A stretch of DNA of 7,899 nt, from assembly GCA_017437205.1 (NCBI GenBank), contig JAFSBP010000150.1, forward strand, positions 1-7,899, in the 5' to 3' direction. Both the position numbers and the translations under genes were made by a program. Within the stretch, counting starts at the first letter, position 1, and each line of letters opens with the position of its first letter. Shown piece by piece: positions 1-5,998 of the stretch. The notes beneath the pieces were generated by a model, which was not told the origin of the DNA, made no database searches, and was given only the letters and a program-made list of their open reading frames with translations. This DNA comes from Lachnospiraceae bacterium. Lineage in GTDB: Bacteria; Bacillota; Clostridia; Lachnospirales; Lachnospiraceae.

Positions 1-199
1 AATTAATACGGACAATGATCTCACATCCACAGAAATCCAGATAACGCATGGTATTTCTGACAAGAATGCGTGCGGCATCCTTCTCCGCAGGGGACACTGC
101 ATCTTCCAGATCAAAAATCACCGCATCCGCACCAAGGCAATTACCGTTAATCAACATATTCGGGTTATTTCCCGGCAAAAACAACATACTGCGCCGCAT
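1..199 (-). CDS. citE: Citrate lyase beta subunit CitE, N-terminal 66 residues (runs off the window)
   Basis: CitE is the citryl-ACP lyase subunit. It cleaves citryl-CitD to oxaloacetate and acetyl-CitD in the cytoplasmic citrate lyase complex (with CitD and CitF). Translating the reverse strand from the ATG at 199-197 gives a protein opening with RRSMLFLPGNNPNML, then GADAVIFDLEDAVSPAEKD and AARILVRN, and reaching EIIVRIN at the window edge. These are hallmark CitE N-terminal motifs of the HpcH/HpaI aldolase TIM-barrel family; the FDLEDAV strand carries conserved acidic residues. The start overlaps the citD stop as TGATG, and a purine-rich AAAGGGGGA lies just upstream, so translation is probably coupled to citD. 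Only about a quarter of the gene is present. citF would be expected next to the left. The identity is clear from the motifs. Confidence 0.96.
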   Translation of the reverse strand, partial: MRRSMLFLPGNNPNMLINGNCLGADAVIFDLEDAVSPAEKDAARILVRNTMRYLDFCGCEIIVRIN

Positions 200-468
200 C
201 AGCTTTCCCCCTTTCCGCGAAGCACCGCCGTCTCGACCCGCGCACGGATCACGCACTCCAACGCACCCTGATCTACCACGCGAACCTTCGCCTGCTCCAC
301 ACAGAGTTCGCTCAGCACCTCTCTCACCGTGCGGTGTATCGCCTCACCAAAACGGTCAAGCACCACTGACTGAAGCTCTACCTGCACACCTGCCTCACCG
401 GGCTCAATCTCTACATAAACATCGCTGGACTCCATCGTCCCTGCCGATGCACATTGAATAATTTCCAT
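199..468 (-). CDS. citD: Citrate lyase acyl carrier protein (gamma subunit) CitD
   Basis: CitD is the acyl carrier subunit of citrate lyase and carries the 2'-(5''-phosphoribosyl)-3'-dephospho-CoA prosthetic group on a serine. The 89-residue product has AGTMESSD at residues 9-16, matching the AGTLESSD attachment motif of the family. With the start at 468 the acceptor serine is Ser14, the position known in the Klebsiella protein. Later conserved stretches are GALECVIRARVETA and the VVLDRFGEAI region. A longer reading frame opens at 495, but it would add nine residues and misplace Ser14. The start at 468 has an AAGGAG 10 bases upstream, so it is preferred. The gene is first in the leftward citD-citE unit and divergent from citC, whose product acetylates this protein's thiol. 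Its length is normal for the family (about 90-98 residues). Confidence 0.96.
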   Translation of the reverse strand: MEIIQCASAGTMESSDVYVEIEPGEAGVQVELQSVVLDRFGEAIHRTVREVLSELCVEQAKVRVVDQGALECVIRARVETAVLRGKGES

Positions 469-478
469 GTTTTTTGAT

Positions 479-484
479 CTCCTT
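479..484 (-). promoter_or_regulatory. Ribosome binding site deciding the citD start
   Basis: AAGGAG on the reverse strand, 10 bases before the ATG at 468-466. It lies inside the region that would be coding if the upstream ATG at 495 were used, which supports the shorter CitD. Confidence 0.8.
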
Positions 485-497
485 CTACTATGCAAGG

Positions 498-537
498 ATT
501 GTTATAGTAACAATATACTCATATTGTATAATACAAT
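498..537. repeat. Overlapping ATTGT/ACAAT inverted repeats, probable operator cluster between citD and citC
   Basis: Three overlapping perfect inverted repeats share the half-site ATTGT/ACAAT. ATTGTTA-TAG-TAACAAT is at 498-514 (7-bp arms, 3-bp centre). ACAATAT-ACTC-ATATTGT is at 510-527 (7-bp arms, 4-bp centre). ATTGTAT-A-ATACAAT is at 523-537 (7-bp arms, 1-bp centre). The last covers the predicted citD -10 box, and the first lies over the expected citD transcript start and leader. Symmetric sites of this kind are typical of dimeric regulators such as GntR-family proteins, and the citrate regulator CitO of Enterococcus belongs to that family. Assigning a GntR regulator here is inference; no regulator gene is in the window. 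Confidence 0.6.
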
Positions 538-551
538 TTTAGAAAATGCAA
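523..551 (-). promoter_or_regulatory. Predicted sigma-A promoter for citD-citE
   Basis: On the reverse strand, TTGCAT (551-546) and TACAAT (528-523) are separated by 17 bp. This places the transcript start near 516, leaving a leader of about 50 bases before the citD ATG at 468. The -10 box lies within one of the ATTGT/ACAAT inverted repeats. Confidence 0.6.
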
Positions 552-561
552 TCGTTTTTTC

Positions 562-589
562 TTGCATATTCCAATAAATCATGTATAAT
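562..589 (+). promoter_or_regulatory. Predicted sigma-A promoter for the citC operon
   Basis: TTGCAT (562-567) and a perfect TATAAT (584-589) are separated by 16 bp. The transcript would start near 596, about 29 bases before the citC ATG. The -35 box is the mirror image of the citD -35 box at 546-551, with 10 bp between them, so the two promoters are back to back. Confidence 0.65.
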
Positions 590-624
590 AAAAGCAGGCA
601 TATTCTTGATAAGGAAGCAAACAC

Positions 625-1647
625 ATGGATATTGAGATCCGCAGTAAATTGCATGGTGAAAAATTGCATACTTGGCAGCGTTTTCTCGCAAACGTCGGCC
701 TGACCCCGGATACCAACCTCGAGCAGACGGCTCTTTTCTGGGACGGTGAAACCCTGGTCGCCACCGGCTCACGAAACGCAAACCTCTTAAAGTGCATTGC
801 TGTCGATCCAACGAGGCAGGGAGAGGGACTTTTAGCCGGTGTGCTCACCGCCCTCCGACGTGAAGCTTTCCGCGACGGACACCGACATTTATTTCTCTAT
901 ACGAAGCCCGAAAACATACATTTGTTTACACCGCTGTTTTTTTATCCGGTGGCACAGACTGACCGGGTGCTTCTAATGGAGGATAAGCAGGATGGAATCG
1001 CCGGATTTTTAGAAAATCTGTCGGACTTATCTTCTACCGATTTTTCAGTAGATTCTTCCTCCGGCAAGATTGGCTCCATCGTCATGAACTGCGACCCCTT
1101 TACTCTCGGGCACCAATATTTGGCGGAGACTGCCGCCGCACAGTGTGATCACCTGTATATTTTTGTTCTCTCGGAGGACAAAGGTCGCTTTCCGGCTGCA
1201 GACCGCCTTCTGATGGCAAAGATGGCTACCGCTCACCTCCCCAATGTGACGGTGCTTCCCACCGGTCCTTATCTCATTTCCTCAACCACCTTCCCCACCT
1301 ATTTTTTGAAGGAGCGAGATAAGGCGGATGATATCCAATGCATGCTGGATATCGAAATTTTTTGTCAACATTTTGTTCCGAAGTTCGGAATTACTCACCG
1401 TTTTGTCGGCACTGAGCCTCTGTCGCCCATGACGAACCGCTATAACGAGGTCTTAAGCCACCATCTTCCGTCGCGCGGTATTGAGCTATGTGTGATTCCT
1501 CGAAGAGAGATCGACGATACACCGGTGAGTGCCAGCGCGGTTCGCGCTGCAACTGACGCCGGTGACACAGAGACGGTGCAAAAGCTTGTGCCGAAAACCA
1601 CATTTGAACATATATATAGACAACAATCCAAGGAGACTTTACAATGA
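625..1647 (+). CDS. citC: [Citrate (pro-3S)-lyase] ligase CitC
   Basis: CitC activates citrate lyase by ATP-dependent acetylation of the CitD prosthetic-group thiol (acetate + ATP giving AMP + PPi). The 340-residue protein has the usual two-part architecture. The N-terminal GNAT-like domain (about 1-125) carries the motif-A loop CIAVDPTRQGEGLLAGVL (57-74). The C-terminal nucleotidyltransferase domain (about 148-335) has MNCDPFTLGHQ (154-164), whose TLGH is the HxGH-type adenylyl-transfer signature, and VSASAVR (301-307) in the position of the second phosphate-binding motif. An AAGGAAG lies seven bases before the ATG, which supports the start. Length is normal for CitC. It is the first gene of the rightward operon, and its stop overlaps the next start as ATGA. 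It is divergent from citD, which encodes its substrate. Confidence 0.96.
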   Translation: MDIEIRSKLHGEKLHTWQRFLANVGLTPDTNLEQTALFWDGETLVATGSRNANLLKCIAVDPTRQGEGLLAGVLTALRREAFRDGHRHLFLYTKPENIHLFTPLFFYPVAQTDRVLLMEDKQDGIAGFLENLSDLSSTDFSVDSSSGKIGSIVMNCDPFTLGHQYLAETAAAQCDHLYIFVLSEDKGRFPAADRLLMAKMATAHLPNVTVLPTGPYLISSTTFPTYFLKERDKADDIQCMLDIEIFCQHFVPKFGITHRFVGTEPLSPMTNRYNEVLSHHLPSRGIELCVIPRREIDDTPVSASAVRAATDAGDTETVQKLVPKTTFEHIYRQQSKETLQ

Positions 1648-2585
1648 AAGACCGTCAGCAAAACCATATTCTCAGCAGTTATTTTGCCCCTAGAGGCCAC
1701 AACCGTATGTATGCATTGGGCATGCAGCTTGCCCAGCTATATCTATCCCCTTTTGACAAGCTTATCGGAATCATCGGGGAAGCCGGCTCCGGAAAGAGCG
1801 CACTGATCCGCGGCATGTTTCCCGGACTGGAACTCACCAACGACGACGACGGCGTCTATGTCCGCCCGTTGCCGCTCTTAGAGCAGGACACCGGTTTCAG
1901 TTTCTTCTCTCCCCACACTTACCATGTGGATATCCGTTTTGAGAACGGTTTCACCCAGATGAGTGTACTGGCAGACGCAATCAGCGAGGCTCTCCACAAT
2001 GGAAAGCGTGTCATCGTCGAGCATTTTGATCTGGTCTATCCTCTGCTCGGTTACAACGCAAACCTGCTGATTGGCGTTGGCGAGCAGGTAATGATTTCCC
2101 GCCCCACTCTGTTTGGGCCGGAACCGCAGGAAATCCGCTCCGTTGTTTACGATTCCCTGTCCTACCGTCTGATGGCACACACTGCCGAGGACCTTTGCGA
2201 GTTTTGTATGCCCGCCGAGGATCTCGCCCGCTGTGGTCATGACGATGTACGCCACGGTTTCGTCATCAGCTTTCCGGACACGGCACCAAATTTTGACATT
2301 CAGGATCTGGAGCGGAAAGTAAACCAGATGATTCGGGATAATCTGCCAATCACTTACGTTGACAACCATCATGTGTCCATTGATGAAAAACTCCACCCCT
2401 GCACCGGACCGCGCATCCATGTGCCACGTACCGGTGAGATTTACAATTTCCACCTGCTGAACCACTTTATCTACGATCGTTTTGGCCGCAGATATCTTTT
2501 GGTGGGCTGCGTGGGCGATGACGCGGAGGAAAACTTAAGAAAACTTGACGCTCAGCAGGAAAAGCAGTCTGACCTGACGATGTAG
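1644..2585 (+). CDS. P-loop NTPase fused to an AlaX-like tRNA-synthetase second additional domain (SAD), citrate lyase cluster
   Basis: The function is unknown. The 313-residue protein has two recognisable parts. Residues 1 to about 150 hold a P-loop: GEAGSGKS (45-52) after a hydrophobic strand, and RVIVEHFD (122-129) as a Walker B-like strand, suggesting a nucleotide or nucleoside kinase-type fold. Residues about 175-290 resemble the editing domain of alanyl-tRNA synthetase and free-standing AlaX. In order they show HTAED (179-183) where HTATH is usual, LERKVNQMIRDNLPI (222-236) where the family has VN..IR.NLPV, and CTGPRIHVPRTGEI (253-266) where the family has CGGTHV..TGEIG. If zinc is bound, H179, C253 and H259 are candidate ligands. 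There is no signal peptide or membrane segment. The start overlaps the citC stop (ATGA), with AAGGAG eight bases upstream, and citX-citG follows after 52 bases. The operon suggests a role in making, repairing or regulating citrate lyase; that is inference. Confidence 0.8.
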   Translation: MKDRQQNHILSSYFAPRGHNRMYALGMQLAQLYLSPFDKLIGIIGEAGSGKSALIRGMFPGLELTNDDDGVYVRPLPLLEQDTGFSFFSPHTYHVDIRFENGFTQMSVLADAISEALHNGKRVIVEHFDLVYPLLGYNANLLIGVGEQVMISRPTLFGPEPQEIRSVVYDSLSYRLMAHTAEDLCEFCMPAEDLARCGHDDVRHGFVISFPDTAPNFDIQDLERKVNQMIRDNLPITYVDNHHVSIDEKLHPCTGPRIHVPRTGEIYNFHLLNHFIYDRFGRRYLLVGCVGDDAEENLRKLDAQQEKQSDLTM

Positions 2586-2625
2586 GGTAGGTGCCGCTCC
2601 AGCCACACACATTTTGAAGACTAAC

Positions 2626-2632
2626 AGGAGGG
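2626..2632 (+). promoter_or_regulatory. Ribosome binding site deciding the citXG start
   Basis: AGGAGGG lies five bases before the ATG at 2638. An in-frame ATG at 2614 would add eight residues (MKTNRRDT) but has no comparable site, and it would place this strong AGGAGGG inside the coding region. The 2638 start is therefore preferred. Confidence 0.8.
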
Positions 2633-2637
2633 ATACC

Positions 2638-3972
2638 ATGCCAGAAGTAACACTCGCTCAAGTTTTAGAGGCCAGAGACCGCCGTGCCGAACTACAGCAG
2701 ACACTGTTGAGAACATATGCCTGTCCGCTCGTTTCCTTCACGATGAATATTGCCGGTCCTGCCAAATATTCTCAACTCATTGAGAGAGCGTTTCGTGTGG
2801 GCCTTTTGGCACTGGATGACGCATTGCCGAAAGAGTTTATTCTTGCGCGTAAAATCGAAACCTCTGTCACCGGCTGCCAGGCAATTTATTGTATCAAGGG
2901 TCTGTCCGCAACCGGGCTGAAGAAACTATGCGTAAATATTGAAATAGCCTCCCCGATCGGGAGGCTGTTTGACATGGATGTAATTGATATGGATGGACGA
3001 ATCTTAAAACGTGCCACCGAACGGGGCTGCATTGTGTGCGGTGCGCCGGGCCGCGCTTGTGCCGCCGGAAGACTCCACTCCGTGTCCGAGTTGCAGAAAG
3101 TTACCACAAAAATCCTTTTCGATTATTTCGCACAGGCAGATGCAAAAAGAATCGCCGCCCTCGCCGTGCAGAGTCTGATCGACGAGGTAAACACTACCCC
3201 GAAGCCCGGTCTGGTTGACCGCAGAAACAACGGCAGCCACCGGGATATGAATATCTCCACCTTCTTAAGAAGCGCCGAAGCACTTGAACCTTACTTTCAG
3301 AATTGCGTAAATATCGGCCAACTGACTGCCGCGCAGACACCGGAGGAGACGTTCGCTCTCCTTCGCGCGGCTGGGCTTTCCGCGGAAAAAGAGATGTATA
3401 CCGCCACCGGCGGTGTCAATACTCACAAGGGAATCATCTACACCCTGGGGGTTCTCTGCGGTGCGCTGGGACGGCTATGGACGCCAGAGAATCCCTTCGC
3501 ACCAATTTCCCGCTTGTTTGACGAATGTGCGCAGATGGTGAAACTTTCTGTCGCCTCCGATATCACTGCCTTCGACGGTGCTACTGCCGGGCAGCGTCTC
3601 TACTTAAATTACGGACTCACCGGTATCCGCGGCGAAGTGGCCGCCGGACTTCCCTCCGTAAAAAATATTAGCCTGCCCGCCTACCAAAATGGTCTGCGTG
3701 CAGGCTTAAGTGCCAATGATGCCGGTGCCATCGCTCTGCTTCATCTGATCGCAGAGGTGAAGGACACCAATCTCTATCACCGTGGAGGTATAGAGGGGGC
3801 TGAGTTTGCTGCCGATGCTGCACGGATACTGCTTCAGGAGAATGAATTTCCCCGGAGGGAACAGTTGGAAGCACTGGATGATGCATTTATTGCCAGGAAT
3901 CTGTCTCCCGGAGGGTGTGCGGATCTATTGGCGGTGACGTATTTTGTTTGGGGATTAATTAGTCATCCTTAA
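2638..3972 (+). CDS. citXG: CitX-CitG fusion: apo-citrate lyase phosphoribosyl-dephospho-CoA transferase / triphosphoribosyl-dephospho-CoA synthase
   Basis: This bifunctional enzyme makes and installs the citrate lyase prosthetic group. The CitG part joins ATP and 3'-dephospho-CoA to give 2'-(5''-triphosphoribosyl)-3'-dephospho-CoA with release of adenine. The CitX part transfers it to CitD Ser14. In 444 residues, the CitX domain (about 1-165) shows LVSFTMNIAGPAKYS (31-45), GRLFDMDVI (108-116) and the cysteine-rich CIVCGAPGRACAAGRLH (131-147). The CitG domain (about 168-444) shows EVNTTPKPGLVDRRNNGSH (183-201), GGVNTHKGIIYTLG (258-271), SDITAFDGATAGQR (307-320) and NLSPGGCADLLAVTYF (421-436). 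CitXG fusions are known from Haemophilus and Leuconostoc. The gene starts 52 bases after the P-loop gene and is the last rightward gene; it ends three bases from the convergent ATPase gene. No T-rich terminator hairpin is visible at its end. Confidence 0.95.
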   Translation: MPEVTLAQVLEARDRRAELQQTLLRTYACPLVSFTMNIAGPAKYSQLIERAFRVGLLALDDALPKEFILARKIETSVTGCQAIYCIKGLSATGLKKLCVNIEIASPIGRLFDMDVIDMDGRILKRATERGCIVCGAPGRACAAGRLHSVSELQKVTTKILFDYFAQADAKRIAALAVQSLIDEVNTTPKPGLVDRRNNGSHRDMNISTFLRSAEALEPYFQNCVNIGQLTAAQTPEETFALLRAAGLSAEKEMYTATGGVNTHKGIIYTLGVLCGALGRLWTPENPFAPISRLFDECAQMVKLSVASDITAFDGATAGQRLYLNYGLTGIRGEVAAGLPSVKNISLPAYQNGLRAGLSANDAGAIALLHLIAEVKDTNLYHRGGIEGAEFAADAARILLQENEFPRREQLEALDDAFIARNLSPGGCADLLAVTYFVWGLISHP

Positions 3973-3975
3973 TCC

Positions 3976-5859
3976 TCATAATTTGCTTAACTCAGCCTTA
4001 ATGCAAACCTTCTTTCCGAAGAAAGCAATTCCATACTTTAAAACTTCTTCCACACCATGACAGCGCATTTCCACATGATACTCTCGTTTGTTTATCTGAT
4101 GCAAAGCGCGAGTTGCAAGCTCCTCCAAATTCTCACCCTTACATTCCTTCCCCGCTTTCAATTCCATTAGAATTCCCGGCAGTTTTTTATTGTGCGGCAA
4201 CATCTGAATGTCAAAACGTCCACTGCCCGCCTCTCGATTCGATGTAATATGATATCTGTTATCCATCATCGCACACAGCCCTAAAATCAGACCATGATAA
4301 AATGTTTCATTAGCTGCATCATGAAAACTGATTGTCTGCAACAGAAAACGCTCCAACCGCTTTTGCAACGCCGGAATATCCATTGTATAAATTGCTTCCT
4401 GTATCGATATCGCAGCAGAAATCGGAATCACATTCTCGAATCGAGAAAGGATCTCTTTACTGTACACATACGAGATTTCTTTATTCGGCAATGCAACCTC
4501 ACAGATATAATCCCCACCAAATGTTTGATCCTTTGTTATCGCTTTCAGGTAACCTGTTACCAGAAGAAAACTGTAAACGGTCGACGGATTATTCTGAATC
4601 TGCGGATAAATAACACTGGTATCAATGTGCGTCACAAAAGATTTTCCCTGCATTAACGATTCCAGCTTTTCGTAGGTTTCCATCGTAGCATTCGCCAGCA
4701 CTTCACTTATAATATCATTACTACCAGTAGATTGCCAAAACGCCAGCGGAATACATTCATTGTTAAAATATCCAATTACTGACCAAGGATTAAATATCTC
4801 CGTCTTTCCAAACCGATATCCATCGTACCACCCACAGATTTCTTCATACTTTTCCGGCACACCATAATACTCAGCCATCTTTCTTACTTCATCAGGCGTA
4901 AAACCGAAATATTCACTATACCGATTATCCAAAATAGAATTTATCTTCAGGTTATTCAGACCGCTGAAGATACTTTCCTTCGCCACACGTAAGATACCGG
5001 TCAAAAAACCGTATGACAAATGCGGATTATCCTTCAAACCGCCGGAAAACAGCGCTCGCATAAAATCTATTACTTTGTCATAGTAACCGCGAATATGTCC
5101 CTGTTGAATCGGTGTATCATATTCGTCAATAATAATCATCGGAGCCACACCATAGTGTGCATGCAGCAATCGTGACAAGTTCAGAAAAAGCAATGCCACA
5201 TCATTCTCGTTGACATTTCCTTCAAGTATGCTCGTAATGTATTTCTTCTCATATGAGCTGATTTTATCACTCTCAAGCAGTTCACGATGACGTTCAACTT
5301 CATTCCTTAATACTTTAAACATGAGATCGTATGCTCGTTCCCAAGTTTCACACTTTACGTCCTTGAAGGTTACATAGATGACCGGATATTTTCCCTGATA
5401 TTCCTGATATTCTTTTCCACAAGCCCAAATTCTCTTATCCCGAAAATAACCCGACGTATCAATTTCCGTCTTTTCAAAGAAAACCCGAAGCATATCCATA
5501 TTCAGCGTCTTACCAAATCGACGCGGACGCGTAAATAAGGACACCTGTGGCCGTTCATCAATCAAATCTTTAATCAATAACGTCTTATCCACATAATAAT
5601 ATTCTCCGGATGCCTTTTTAAAATCGGAGATACCGATAGGTAACGGTAATTTTTTTTCTGTTTTCAGTTGTATATTCTGGCGGGGTGCATCTCCCTTTAA
5701 ACGCTTATCCACAGGTTTCTCCGCCTCAGTAGGAATAAACCACTGATTCTCTTCTTTATACACCCCAGGGATCCTTCCCGTTTTACAAAGGACATTAATC
5801 CTACGTGCAGAAATGTCCCACTTTATAGACGCTTCCTTTGTTGTCATAAACTCCTTCAT
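3976..5859 (-). CDS. HTH-AAA-ATPase-like protein with C-terminal PD-(D/E)XK-like nuclease domain
   Basis: The cellular role is unknown. The 627-residue protein reads as three modules. Residues 1 to about 45 are a small MerR/excisionase-type helix-turn-helix (TTKEASIKWDISARRINVLC, then GRIPGVYKEENQWFIP). Residues about 72-360 are an AAA-ATPase-like domain (the family that opens PIGISDF..., here 75-80), with a P-loop variant RPRRFGKTLN (111-120), Walker B MIIIDEYDTP (241-250), and GILRVAKESIFSGLNN (288-303) and WYDGYRFG (344-351). Residues about 515-615 are a PD-(D/E)XK-like domain with GRFDIQ (547-552, Asp550) and MELKAG (565-570, Glu566, Lys568). Families of this type occur in many copies in gut Clostridia and Bacteroidetes; a mobile or defence role has been suspected but I cannot show it. 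GGAGG six bases upstream supports the start. The gene is monocistronic, lower in GC than its neighbours (one sampled 60-base row is 40% against 55% in citC), and probably acquired. Confidence 0.9.
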   Translation of the reverse strand: MKEFMTTKEASIKWDISARRINVLCKTGRIPGVYKEENQWFIPTEAEKPVDKRLKGDAPRQNIQLKTEKKLPLPIGISDFKKASGEYYYVDKTLLIKDLIDERPQVSLFTRPRRFGKTLNMDMLRVFFEKTEIDTSGYFRDKRIWACGKEYQEYQGKYPVIYVTFKDVKCETWERAYDLMFKVLRNEVERHRELLESDKISSYEKKYITSILEGNVNENDVALLFLNLSRLLHAHYGVAPMIIIDEYDTPIQQGHIRGYYDKVIDFMRALFSGGLKDNPHLSYGFLTGILRVAKESIFSGLNNLKINSILDNRYSEYFGFTPDEVRKMAEYYGVPEKYEEICGWYDGYRFGKTEIFNPWSVIGYFNNECIPLAFWQSTGSNDIISEVLANATMETYEKLESLMQGKSFVTHIDTSVIYPQIQNNPSTVYSFLLVTGYLKAITKDQTFGGDYICEVALPNKEISYVYSKEILSRFENVIPISAAISIQEAIYTMDIPALQKRLERFLLQTISFHDAANETFYHGLILGLCAMMDNRYHITSNREAGSGRFDIQMLPHNKKLPGILMELKAGKECKGENLEELATRALHQINKREYHVEMRCHGVEEVLKYGIAFFGKKVCIKAELSKL

Positions 5860-5888
5860 AAAACACCTCCGAACAATCTTATAACTGT

Positions 5889-5917
5889 ATTATAACAATT
5901 ATTCGGAACAAAAGCAA
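5889..5917 (-). promoter_or_regulatory. Predicted promoter of the HTH-ATPase gene
   Basis: On the reverse strand, TTGCTT (5917-5912) and a perfect TATAAT (5894-5889) are separated by 17 bp, giving a transcript start near 5882 and a leader of about 23 bases. The -35 box falls in the loop and arm of the 17-bp inverted repeat, and one whole arm fills most of the spacer. Confidence 0.65.
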
Positions 5918-5935
5918 CCTTTTGTTCCGAATAAT
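5898..5935. repeat. Perfect 17-bp inverted repeat over the HTH-ATPase promoter, probable operator
   Basis: ATTATTCGGAACAAAAG (5898-5914) and its exact reverse complement (5919-5935) flank a four-base loop, CAAC. It lies between the -10 box and the region upstream of -35 of the leftward promoter, a classic place for a repressor to bind. The gene it would control begins with a DNA-binding domain, so autoregulation is plausible. It could instead end transcripts coming from the gene at 5999-6787, but neither strand has a T-run after the stem. The rest of the 5860-5998 intergenic region shows nothing else recognisable. Confidence 0.7.
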
Positions 5936-5998
5936 ATCATCAAATATTACATATTGTTCGCAGAGGACGAATATCAGCAGACCTTTTCCCCTTACGCA

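Noticed and set aside
48..461. 137-residue forward frame over citE-citD
   Set aside because: It is antisense to clear citE and citD motifs and is proline/serine-rich, typical of a shadow frame.
469..495. Upstream citD start at 495
   Set aside because: It would shift the prosthetic-group serine from position 14 and would put the AAGGAG site inside the gene.
1330..1353. 8-bp inverted repeat GATATCCA/TGGATATC inside citC
   Set aside because: It is within a well-conserved coding region and short enough to arise by chance.
1878..2465. 195-residue open frame on the reverse strand
   Set aside because: It lies wholly inside the P-loop/AlaX-like gene, whose motifs prove the forward frame; no ribosome binding site or family match was seen.
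2946..2966. Hairpin AGCCTCCC-CGATC-GGGAGGCT inside citXG
   Set aside because: It lies within codons of the conserved CitX GRLFDMD region and has no T-run; most simply explained by codon choice.
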